This document shows positions 6,914 to 13,833 of a stretch of DNA of 17,154 nucleotides, piece after piece. The translations under genes were made by a program, and so were the position numbers. This DNA comes from Lachnospiraceae bacterium. Its GTDB lineage: Bacteria; Bacillota_A; Clostridia; Lachnospirales; Lachnospiraceae. A model generated the notes under the pieces. It ran no database searches, had not been told where the DNA came from, and saw only the letters and a program-made list of their open reading frames with translations. Numbering within the stretch: the stretch's first letter is position 1; each line of letters begins with the position of its first letter. The stretch is taken from contig JAFSFU010000238.1 of the NCBI GenBank assembly GCA_017435025.1, positions 1 through 17,154 on the forward strand, written 5' to 3'.

Positions 6914-7939
6914 TTATGAATCGGATAAAAACTCTTCCATCCCATCGGAATAATACACATTGTAATCTTCGTCGATGAAACATCCGTACACCCCATCAAG
7001 GGAATTGATCAGTTTCATTCCCTGTTCCAATCCAAGAGAGAAACAGGTGGTGGAAAGACCGTCTCCATCTGCTGAATGCTCCGAGAGAATGGAAACAGAG
7101 ATCAAGCCGTTATCATAAGGATATCCGGTTTTGGGATTTAAAATATGGTGATAATTGGTCCCATTTATGATAAAATGTCTTTCATAGACTCCGGATGTGA
7201 CCACAGATAGATCGTTCACATTTGCTGTTGAAAAAGTTTCTTCGCGTTCGGCAAACGGTTTTTGCAGACCGATCCGGAAGGGTTCGCTGTTGGGTCGGCT
7301 TCCAATACAAAGAACATTACCGCCAAGATTGATAATAGCACTGCTTACATTTTGGGATAACAGGTACTCCTTGATCTGATCAGCAATATAACCCTTGGCG
7401 ATCGCACCAAGATCAATTCGCGTATCCGGAGATAGAAAGGTCAGCGTATTGCCCTCAAGAACGAGATTTTCGTAACCGGTTTTCTGTATTGCCTCGGTCA
7501 GCTGATCGGGGTCAGGCAGTTGGGGATCTTCGGCAGTAAAATCCCAAAGCGAGCTGGCTGGTTCGATAGTAATATCGAAAGCTCCATCAGAAATTTTGCA
7601 GTAATGAAGCGCTTTCTCCATGAGTTTTGCAGTTTCATCGGAGAGCTCGAACTCTCGCTCATCCGGATTTCGATGGTTGAGTTTATAGATTTCACTGTTT
7701 TCCAGAGTTCGACTGAGACGTTCCTCGTAATCACGGCAGAGTGCAAAAGCTTCATCCAAAACTGCCGGATCTTTGGAATCATATATTTTAATATTCACAA
7801 AAGTATTTAACAAAAAGTCCGTCCGCTCCATTGGATTGACAGTGGAATGGTTTCGGTTATAACCGGAACCGACGGCGAGTATGCCTGCCAGGAGAAATGC
7901 TCCAAAAGCAGCAGGCCAGATAGATTTTTTTTGTGTCAT
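6914..7939 (-). CDS. apbE: ApbE-family FAD:protein FMN transferase
   Basis: Transfers FMN from FAD to a Thr/Ser of extracytosolic target proteins in a Mg-dependent reaction. The 341 residues hold a signal/anchor helix (about 8-25), an NTFVNIKIYD segment in place of the usual MGT-type start, the DLGAIAKGYIAD core, INLGGNV, TSGVYERHF, YHHILNPKTGYP, and the metal/FMN-site ADGDGLSTTCF. Most family members in Gram-positives are lipoproteins; here the expected lipobox reads AVGSGY, with Ser instead of Cys, so lipidation is unlikely and it is probably anchored or secreted. The start at 7939 is supported by the promoter at 7982-8010. It precedes the NusG-domain-II gene by 29 bases and is head-to-head with the Gx-type gene. 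No obvious flavinylation target (FMN-binding domain with a D-x-x-T-G-A-T-like motif) is encoded in the window. Confidence 0.93.
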   Translation of the reverse strand: MTQKKSIWPAAFGAFLLAGILAVGSGYNRNHSTVNPMERTDFLLNTFVNIKIYDSKDPAVLDEAFALCRDYEERLSRTLENSEIYKLNHRNPDEREFELSDETAKLMEKALHYCKISDGAFDITIEPASSLWDFTAEDPQLPDPDQLTEAIQKTGYENLVLEGNTLTFLSPDTRIDLGAIAKGYIADQIKEYLLSQNVSSAIINLGGNVLCIGSRPNSEPFRIGLQKPFAEREETFSTANVNDLSVVTSGVYERHFIINGTNYHHILNPKTGYPYDNGLISVSILSEHSADGDGLSTTCFSLGLEQGMKLINSLDGVYGCFIDEDYNVYYSDGMEEFLSDS

Positions 7940-7981
7940 TTTGCACCGTCTTTCTTTGCATAAGTGAAAGGGATACGTTTC

Positions 7982-8010
7982 ATTCTAACAAATGGTATGT
8001 GCAAAGTCAA
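7982..8010 (-). promoter_or_regulatory. Sigma-A promoter of apbE
   Basis: On the minus strand TTGACT (8005-8010, 5/6) and TAGAAT (7982-7987, 5/6) are separated by exactly 17 bases. The predicted start is near 7975, giving a leader of about 36 bases before the apbE ATG at 7939. The promoter lies in the 92-bp gap shared with the divergent Gx-type gene. Confidence 0.75.
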
Positions 8011-8031
8011 GATGGGGAAGGAGAGGAGAAA

Positions 8032-8547
8032 ATGGCTGAAAACAGGAATACCAAAAATGTAGCGGTATACGGTCTGCTGATCGCTCTCGCTATGGTTTTT
8101 AGCTTTGTGGAAACATTGATTCCGCTTCCAATACCTGTTCCGGGAGTAAAACTTGGACTTGCTAATCTGGTGACGGTGGCGGGACTGTATCTGGTCGGAA
8201 TCAGAGGTACAATTTTTGTTACAATTATTCGTATTGTTCTTGTCGGATTCTCTTTTGGAAATCCATACAGTATGCTGTATGGATTGTCAGGCAGTTTGCT
8301 GAGTCTTTTGGTTATGTCCATGGCAAAAAAGCATCGTTGGTTTTCTTTGGTTGGAATCAGTGTACTGGGAGGAATCTTTCATAATATTGGACAAATAACA
8401 TTTGCAGCCGTGATCGTCCGTACTTCAGGGTTATATTATTACCTTCCGGCGCTGCTGGCAGCAGGATGCGTTGCCGGGACTCTCATTGGCGTTCTTGGAG
8501 GAATTGTGGCGGACAGACTCGGAAAATTCACGAAAAATATGAGTTAA
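8032..8547 (+). CDS. Gx transporter family / heptaprenyl diphosphate synthase component I-like membrane protein
   Basis: A 171-residue, five- to six-helix membrane protein of the Pfam Hpre_diP_synt_I / Gx family, which resembles the substrate-binding (S) components of ECF vitamin transporters; the enzyme name is a legacy label. Visible family features are PVPGVKLGLANLV near residues 34-46, GNPYSMLYGLSG, and GGIFHNIGQ in the second half. The open frame reaches back to 7933, but ATG 8032 is preceded by AAGGAG at 8018-8023 and gives the usual short N-terminus. It is divergent from apbE and the NusG-domain-II gene. Together they match the ApbE + NusG-II + Gx association seen in flavin-based extracellular electron transfer loci (EetB-like). 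I found no convincing promoter of its own. Substrate unknown. Confidence 0.82.
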   Translation: MAENRNTKNVAVYGLLIALAMVFSFVETLIPLPIPVPGVKLGLANLVTVAGLYLVGIRGTIFVTIIRIVLVGFSFGNPYSMLYGLSGSLLSLLVMSMAKKHRWFSLVGISVLGGIFHNIGQITFAAVIVRTSGLYYYLPALLAAGCVAGTLIGVLGGIVADRLGKFTKNMS

Positions 8548-8552
8548 AAAGA

Positions 8553-8581
8553 TTGTATTGTGTCCACATTTTTATTATAAT
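8553..8581 (+). promoter_or_regulatory. Sigma-A promoter of the cdaA-region operon
   Basis: TTGTAT (8553-8558, 4/6) and a perfect TATAAT (8576-8581) are separated by exactly 17 bases. It starts 6 bases after the Gx-type gene stop and is the clearest plus-strand promoter before the long co-directional run that ends at the terminator at 16189-16227. Confidence 0.75.
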
Positions 8582-8620
8582 AGATGGGTGGAAGTATGAT
8601 TTTAGATAAAGGGGAAGGAT

Positions 8621-8650
8621 ATGCTTAACGAGGAAAAAATCTGACTGATG
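8621..8650 (+). other. Short upstream frame MLNEEKI ending in TGA, in frame with the next gene
   Basis: ATG at 8621 is preceded by GGGGAAGG (8611-8618) and encodes seven residues, MLNEEKI, before TGA at 8642-8644. The frame then continues CTG-ATG directly into the following 132-aa gene. Reading the TGA as CGA would give an uninterrupted N-terminus of MLNEEKI-R-LMTGIAMFEKK type, which I recall from related Lachnospiraceae proteins. A 14-codon frame at 8584-8628 in another phase overlaps it and is probably chance. Confidence 0.6.
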
Positions 8651-9046
8651 ACGGGAATCGCCATGTTTGAGAAAAAAGCGAACAAAGAGATCTTTCCGGT
8701 CACACGATATTTTAAAAGTGATTATATCAGCAGCCGTTTGATCCGTTCATTTCTCACGTATTCGTTTACGTGTCTGATTGGTGTGGGAATGTGGATATTA
8801 TATCAGATCGAAGACATTCTCAATACGATGGATGTTTCGGTTCTTCTTGCATCGGCAAAACATATTGCAGTGTTTTACGTTGCAGGTCTGTTGGTTTATC
8901 TTGGAATTACCTGGGCAGTATACTCGAAGCGATATGATACAGCAAGTAAGAGTATGAAAGTATACCAGGCAAAACTCCGCAGACTGGAGAAAAAATACAG
9001 CACTGCAAATGGAGCAAAGGAGAACAGGGAGGAACATCGATCATGA
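8648..9046 (+). CDS. Small two-helix membrane protein, N-terminus interrupted by an in-frame TGA
   Basis: A hypothetical protein of 132 residues counted from ATG 8648 (141 codons plus stop from ATG 8621 if the TGA is read). It has a polar N-terminus with VTRYFKSDYI, two membrane helices (about residues 33-55 and 68-92), and a basic, probably coiled-coil cytoplasmic tail. The Shine-Dalgarno sits correctly for 8621 rather than for 8648, and the codons just upstream of 8648 are in frame and read like the missing N-terminus, so the gene is either damaged, misread at one base, or restarted after the stop. Reinitiation is plausible because the stop ends only 3 bases before ATG 8648. Its own stop overlaps the next start in an ATGA, indicating translational coupling. 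Role unknown; position suggests a link to CdaA. Confidence 0.65.
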   Translation: MTGIAMFEKKANKEIFPVTRYFKSDYISSRLIRSFLTYSFTCLIGVGMWILYQIEDILNTMDVSVLLASAKHIAVFYVAGLLVYLGITWAVYSKRYDTASKSMKVYQAKLRRLEKKYSTANGAKENREEHRS

Positions 9047-9999
9047 TGGCACTTTTGGTATTTAAGGAAAAACTGAAACAGTTTTATGGAAAGTACAGTT
9101 ATTATATTATTCCAATCGTAAAGTTTGTATTAGGTGCATTAACGTTCTATCTGATCAACGCTAACATTGGTTTTATGGAAAAACTGACACATCCGTTGAT
9201 TCCGGTCATTCTGGGACTTGTTGCATCATTTATGCCTTATGGTGTGACAGCATTGTTTGCCGGCTGTTTTATTCTGGTGCATGTTTTTCGTGTGTCACTG
9301 GAGGTTGCGCTGATCATATTCTTGTTGATGGTTTCGGTTATGATGCTATATTACAGTTTTAAACCGGGTGACGGCTATCTGCTTCTTCTTACACCGATGA
9401 TGTTCTTTTTCAAGATCCCGTATGTAATACCGCTTATTGTGGGACTTTCCGGTGGTTTGGCATCAATCATTCCAGTAAGCTGTGGTGTCTGCATGTACTA
9501 CATAATCATGTATATGAAGCAGAATGCAGGTGTATTGGCAGGCAGTTCTATGGCAGAGGTCACTGAAAGGTTCATCCAGATATTTAAGAGTGTATTTGGA
9601 AATGAACTGATGTGGATCATGGTGGCTGCTTTTGCTGTGGCAATCCTTGTGGTATATCTGATTAAGAATCTTTCGGTAGATTATGCATGGTCGATCGCGA
9701 TCATTGCCGGTGTGATCACACAGCTGATCGTAATTTTTATCGGTGATTTTAATTATAATCTTCCAATCGGTGTAGGCTCTATGGTGATCGGAATTGTGGT
9801 ATCCGTTTTGCTTGCATTGATATATCAGTTTTTTGTATTTGCAGTGGATTATTCCAGAACGGAATACTTACAGTATGAAGATGATGAATATTACTATTAT
9901 GTTAAGGCAGTGCCGAAAATCGCAGTATCGGCTCCGGATGTAAAAGTTCATCGCATCTATTCCAGAAGAACAGTGAAATCTGAAAAGAATCATCAATAA
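9043..9999 (+). CDS. Uncharacterised multi-pass membrane protein with acidic/tyrosine-rich tail, upstream of cdaA
   Basis: I do not recognise a named family. The 318 residues contain about eight membrane helices, with a helix-breaking glycine stretch GLSGGLASIIPVSCG in the middle and a 50-residue hydrophilic C-terminal tail. The tail begins with EYLQYEDDEYYYYVKAVP, unusually rich in Tyr, Asp and Glu, then turns basic. Start at 9043 is the ATGA overlap with the preceding gene, with AGGGAGGA at 9026-9033; the adjacent ATG at 9046 is equally possible. It ends 31 bases before cdaA. Its position between a promoter and the c-di-AMP synthase suggests a partner or regulator in the same membrane, but this is inference from context. 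A transporter role is possible but no transporter motif is visible. Confidence 0.85.
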   Translation: MMALLVFKEKLKQFYGKYSYYIIPIVKFVLGALTFYLINANIGFMEKLTHPLIPVILGLVASFMPYGVTALFAGCFILVHVFRVSLEVALIIFLLMVSVMMLYYSFKPGDGYLLLLTPMMFFFKIPYVIPLIVGLSGGLASIIPVSCGVCMYYIIMYMKQNAGVLAGSSMAEVTERFIQIFKSVFGNELMWIMVAAFAVAILVVYLIKNLSVDYAWSIAIIAGVITQLIVIFIGDFNYNLPIGVGSMVIGIVVSVLLALIYQFFVFAVDYSRTEYLQYEDDEYYYYVKAVPKIAVSAPDVKVHRIYSRRTVKSEKNHQ

Positions 10000-10030
10000 T
10001 AAAAAACAGTAAAAGGACGGAGGTGACGAG

Positions 10031-10900
10031 ATGACAGAATTATTAGGACGCATATATTCCTGGTTTGCGTTTATTCCAAAGATCACTGTGGCAAATGTAT
10101 TGGAAATTCTGCTTATCTCATTCCTTATTTATAAAATTCTGACATGGATTCAGAATACAAAAGCATGGACCCTGTTAAAAGGCGGTCTGTTCATTATCGG
10201 CTTTTATCTTTTGGCTGTGGCGTTCCATTTCAATACGATCACATGGATCATCAGTAATATGGGTCAGTTGGCATTGATCGCGCTGTTGATCATTTTCCAG
10301 CCGGAACTTAGAAAAGCGTTAGAGCAGTTAGGACAGAGTAATCTCTTGAAGGGATTCATTTTATCCGATGAAGTAAGAAAACCGGAAGGATATACGGAAA
10401 AGACTGTAAATGAGATTGTGCGAGCGTGTTTTGAAATGGGTAAAGTAAAAACCGGTGCATTGATCGTTATTGAACGTGAGAATCCGCTCCGTGAAATTGA
10501 AAGAACAGGTATTGAAGTGGATGGTATCGTAACCAGTCAGTTGCTGATCAATATTTTTGAACACAATACCCCACTTCACGACGGCGCGGTGGTGGTTCGC
10601 GGTAATCGAATTACAGCAGCAACCTGCTATCTGCCGCTTTCTGATAATCTGAATATCAGCAAAGATCTTGGTACGCGACATCGTGCTGCACTTGGTATCA
10701 GTGAAAGCACAGACAGTCTGACAGTCGTTGTCTCTGAGGAAACAGGCCGCGTTTCTGTGGCACAGGGTGGTCAGCTGACAAGAATCAGTGACGCAGATGC
10801 CCTGCGTGCGATCCTTGCGGTAGAGGTTAAGGAAGAGACAAATACAGGACGGTTTAAACTCTGGAAGGGAAGACTGAAAAATGAAAGAAAAGCTGAATAG
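10031..10900 (+). CDS. cdaA: Diadenylate cyclase CdaA
   Basis: Makes the second messenger c-di-AMP from two ATP on the inner face of the membrane. Three N-terminal helices (about residues 20-40, 50-66 and 72-90) precede a DAC (DisA_N) domain. The two catalytic motifs are present: DGA at residues 184-186 within PLHDGAVVV, and RHR at 216-218 within LGTRHRAALG. Length (289) is normal. Start at 10031 is set by GGAGGTGA at 10019-10026. The gene overlaps cdaR by 20 bases, so the two are coupled as in other Firmicutes, where CdaR controls CdaA activity. GlmM, the usual third partner gene, is not in the window. I see no c-di-AMP riboswitch in the short upstream gap. Confidence 0.97.
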   Translation: MTELLGRIYSWFAFIPKITVANVLEILLISFLIYKILTWIQNTKAWTLLKGGLFIIGFYLLAVAFHFNTITWIISNMGQLALIALLIIFQPELRKALEQLGQSNLLKGFILSDEVRKPEGYTEKTVNEIVRACFEMGKVKTGALIVIERENPLREIERTGIEVDGIVTSQLLINIFEHNTPLHDGAVVVRGNRITAATCYLPLSDNLNISKDLGTRHRAALGISESTDSLTVVVSEETGRVSVAQGGQLTRISDADALRAILAVEVKEETNTGRFKLWKGRLKNERKAE

Positions 10901-12191
10901 ACGTTGTGGCATGAAGCTTCTGTCTCTTCTGTGTGGTTTCCTTGTATGGCTCGGAGTTGTGAATGTGGCAGATCCGGTAATGACAGATACCGTAGAGGTG
11001 CCGGTGGAGATCATTAATGGAGACACTCTTGAAAAAAACGGTATGACTTATGAGATTATCGGAAAGAAATCAACAACGGTTTCCTATGATGTGAAGACGA
11101 CAAATGCTCATAAGATACGTGCGACAGACTTTCGAGCTTATGCAGATATGACAGAGCTCTGGTCCGTGACCGGTGCAATCCCGGTTAAGATTGAAGTATT
11201 AAACAATGAACAGTATATTGTAAATAGTCCGGTCAGCAAGACCTCAACAATTAAGATTGAAACAGAGCCGCTTCAGAGAAAGCGTTTTGATCTGAAACAG
11301 ATTCTGGTCGGTGAATTGGAAGACGATCACGAAACTGGTGAGATTTCTCTGTATCCGAGCTATCTTTATGTGGAAGGACCGGAGTCTCTGATCGGTCAGA
11401 TCAGCAGCGCCGGGGTTGAGATTCCATTGGATGGTGTTACTGCAGATACCAATGGTGTGACAGTTCCGCGATATTACGATGCCAATGGCAATCGGATTGA
11501 ACTGAGCAGCAGAATTGAAAGCAGCTGTGAGTCTGTAAACTACTCGATGCAGGTGCTTCGTGTAAAGAATCTCATGGTTGATTTTGAGGTATCCGGAGAG
11601 GTAGCGGATGGATTCCGTTTTACCGGTGCTGAGTGCAGTGTGACGAGTGTTCCGGTTGTAGGTCTCAAATCAGCTCTCGCGAATCTGAATCGTATTACGA
11701 TTCCGGCAGATGCTTTGAATCTCGATGGTGTTAATGAAAACCAGAAGAGAACGATCGATCTGACGGCACTGCTTCCGGAAGGTATCTCCCTTGCAGATCC
11801 GGAACAGAGCGAGGTGACAGTACTTCTTACTGTAGAAGAACTGGAAGAACGCATGTATACGGTATTTGTAGAGGATTCCTGCTATAACGGTAAGAGCAGT
11901 GAGTTGGATTACAGCTCGATTCCGGAGACGGTATCGATCCGGGTACAGGCTCTGGCAGAGGAATTGGATTCCTTCGAGATTACATCCGATGATATTTCTA
12001 TTGATGTTTCCGAAATGGAACCGGGATATAATCTCGCGGTTGTGGATGTGGAATTAGATCCGGTATATGATCTGGTATATGTATCGTCTCTTACGATTAA
12101 TGTGACGAATAAAGCAGATGATATAGAAAACGGTCCGGGTGCAGGAAACGATGCAGCAGAGAATGCAGATGCAAACTCAGAAAATGAATAA
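10881..12191 (+). CDS. cdaR: CdaR / YbbR-domain regulator of CdaA
   Basis: An extracytosolic regulator of diadenylate cyclase. A basic N-terminus and single membrane helix (about residues 11-29) are followed by about four YbbR-like beta-rich repeats covering roughly residues 35-125, 130-215, 220-315 and 320-410. The repeats have typical edges such as VPVEI, VEGPESLI, VPVVGLKSAL and VSIRVQAL. The protein ends in a flexible, Asn/Ala/Glu-rich acidic tail. It starts 20 bases inside cdaA, an arrangement typical of this pair. Nothing is missing compared with the family. What signal it senses outside the cell is not known; cell-wall or turgor state is the usual proposal. Confidence 0.93.
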   Translation: MKEKLNRRCGMKLLSLLCGFLVWLGVVNVADPVMTDTVEVPVEIINGDTLEKNGMTYEIIGKKSTTVSYDVKTTNAHKIRATDFRAYADMTELWSVTGAIPVKIEVLNNEQYIVNSPVSKTSTIKIETEPLQRKRFDLKQILVGELEDDHETGEISLYPSYLYVEGPESLIGQISSAGVEIPLDGVTADTNGVTVPRYYDANGNRIELSSRIESSCESVNYSMQVLRVKNLMVDFEVSGEVADGFRFTGAECSVTSVPVVGLKSALANLNRITIPADALNLDGVNENQKRTIDLTALLPEGISLADPEQSEVTVLLTVEELEERMYTVFVEDSCYNGKSSELDYSSIPETVSIRVQALAEELDSFEITSDDISIDVSEMEPGYNLAVVDVELDPVYDLVYVSSLTINVTNKADDIENGPGAGNDAAENADANSENE

Positions 12192-12206
12192 AAAGAAGAT
12201 GTTAGT

Positions 12207-12470
12207 ATGGTAAGTCAAAATGTTATAATCAAAAATCCCACCGGCCTTCATTTGAGGCCGGCGGGGATTCTCTGTAAGGAAGCTCTTAGATATCAATCCA
12301 GTGTGAAGTTTCAGTTTGGTGCTACAACGGCCAACGCAAAAAGTGTACTCAGTGTACTTGGTGCATGCGTAAAAACCGGAGATGCGATTACATTGATCTG
12401 CGACGGACCGGATGAAGAACAGGCACTGACAAATATGGTTGCTCTTGTGGAGAGCGGACTTGGAGAATAA
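12207..12470 (+). CDS. HPr family phosphocarrier protein
   Basis: An 87-residue HPr-fold protein. The active site GLHLRPA places His15 at the phosphotransfer position used by Enzyme I, and Ser46 in NAKSVLSVLGA is the position phosphorylated by HPr kinase in Gram-positives. So it has both sites, unlike Crh, which lacks His15. It could be the general PTS carrier or a regulatory paralogue; no Enzyme I or other PTS gene is in the window. It lies 15 bases after cdaR and 6 bases before the next gene, on the same strand, so it is probably made with the c-di-AMP genes. The ribosome site is weak (AAGAAG), but no better start exists and the N-terminus aligns exactly with HPr. Confidence 0.93.
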   Translation: MVSQNVIIKNPTGLHLRPAGILCKEALRYQSSVKFQFGATTANAKSVLSVLGACVKTGDAITLICDGPDEEQALTNMVALVESGLGE

Positions 12471-12476
12471 TTCAAT

Positions 12477-13802
12477 ATGGTTGTTTATTTTTTGTGTTAT
12501 GGCGCCGGTATGCTTTTTGCATCCAGCGCCCATTACTATATGTCGGGTATTAGTTTAATCCTGGCTGCAGTGTATTTATATTTTTATGATTATCGAAGAA
12601 GTGGGAATCCACTTCATCTGCGGGCATTGTTTTCCGCTTTCTGGATTGGTGGTCAGGGTGTTTCCTGTCTGAAACTGAGCCATTTACAGACGGACTGGGA
12701 ACTGGAGACGTGGGCTTGCTTTTTCGTTGCCTATACGGCGTTTTGGGTCATGTTTGAGTTGAGTGATAAGAAGTTATCGGCAAGGGAAACAAGGTCCTCT
12801 TTGGAGCCTTCCAGTAAATCAGATGCAATAGGAAGAGGATATGAACTGGGATTGTTTACTGCTGTAATCTTGCTGACACTGGTTTCTTTCGCGGCATTTA
12901 CTTTGGAAGCAGTTGTTTTAGGATATGTGCCGTTTTTTGTTCGCGGTGTACCGCATGCATACTCCTATTTCCATATTTCCGGTGTTCATTATTTTACAGT
13001 ATCCTGTGTCCTTGTGCCGTCAATGGCCGTCGTGTTATTTGTTACGGAAAAAGGCTTGAATTTCTGGAAGAAGATCGTAGTGATCTTAGCAACAGGCATT
13101 GCACTTACCATACCGGTACTCTGTGTGTCGCGTTTTCAGCTGATTTTTGCTGTGATTCTTGCAGTGCTTACTTTTATGCAGGTGAGCGGTGTAAAAAAGA
13201 TCCGATATCTATTTATGGCGGCTGGTGCGTTGATTCCGCTCTATGTGGTGCTGACGATTGCAAGAAGTCACGATGTAGAATACCTGAACGGTATTTTTGA
13301 AATGCGAAATATCAATACGCCGATTTTTATTACACAGCCGTATATGTATATTGCAAACAATTATGATAATTTCAACTGTTTGGTTCGGGAGCTTCCGTCT
13401 CATACATTTGGCATTAAAGGATTGTTTCCGCTGTGGGCGTTGACCGGATTAAAATTTTTAAAACCGGAGCTGGTAGCGTTTCCGCTTTACACAACAAAAG
13501 AGGAGCTTACCACAGTAACCTTGTTCTATGATGCATATTATGATTTTGGTATTGTGGGAGTGTTCTTTTTTGCCGCAGTTCTGGGGATTTTTGCAGCATG
13601 GCTTATGCATCGTTCATCGAGACCGGGGAACCCGTTCTGGCAGGTGTTTTACGGACAGGCTGCACTGTATTTTATGTTATCGTTTTTTACAACATGGTAC
13701 TCAAACCCGACAACCTGGTTTTATTTTGCTGCGACCGGTGCCGCGGCAGTATATGTGGAAATTATAAAGAAAGTTCGTAAGCCTGGGGTACCGATCATCT
13801 GA
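12477..13802 (+). CDS. Oligosaccharide repeat unit polymerase-like membrane protein (Wzy-like)
   Basis: A 441-residue protein with about ten to twelve membrane helices, resembling the O-antigen/oligosaccharide repeat-unit polymerases that join lipid-linked repeat units outside the membrane. Supporting features are a large loop after mid-protein containing ARSHDVEYLNG and, later, FYDAYYDFGIVGVFFF, a segment I associate with this group (a Y-D-F-G-x-x-G step before a helix). No partner glycosyltransferases or flippase genes are present in the window, so it is an orphan. The start at 12477 is 6 bases after the HPr stop with GGAGA about 11 bases upstream, inside HPr. It is separated from the aminotransferase gene by 31 bases. 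Family assignment is by overall pattern; polymers of this class diverge strongly in sequence. Confidence 0.72.
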   Translation: MVVYFLCYGAGMLFASSAHYYMSGISLILAAVYLYFYDYRRSGNPLHLRALFSAFWIGGQGVSCLKLSHLQTDWELETWACFFVAYTAFWVMFELSDKKLSARETRSSLEPSSKSDAIGRGYELGLFTAVILLTLVSFAAFTLEAVVLGYVPFFVRGVPHAYSYFHISGVHYFTVSCVLVPSMAVVLFVTEKGLNFWKKIVVILATGIALTIPVLCVSRFQLIFAVILAVLTFMQVSGVKKIRYLFMAAGALIPLYVVLTIARSHDVEYLNGIFEMRNINTPIFITQPYMYIANNYDNFNCLVRELPSHTFGIKGLFPLWALTGLKFLKPELVAFPLYTTKEELTTVTLFYDAYYDFGIVGVFFFAAVLGIFAAWLMHRSSRPGNPFWQVFYGQAALYFMLSFFTTWYSNPTTWFYFAATGAAAVYVEIIKKVRKPGVPII

Positions 13803-13833
13803 CAGACTTGAAGACGAAATTGGAGGAACAACT

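Noticed and set aside
8584..8628. Fourteen-codon frame just after the 8553-8581 promoter
   Set aside because: No ribosome site precedes the ATG, which lies only 2 bases after the -10 and so probably upstream of the transcription start.
10000..10030. Possible c-di-AMP riboswitch upstream of cdaA
   Set aside because: The gap is 31 bases, too short for the ydaO-type riboswitch, and holds only the Shine-Dalgarno.
10361..11026. 221-codon minus-strand open frame opposite cdaA
   Set aside because: It covers the conserved DAC motifs of cdaA in antisense, its product is Cys/His/Phe-rich without domain pattern, and it has no ribosome site.
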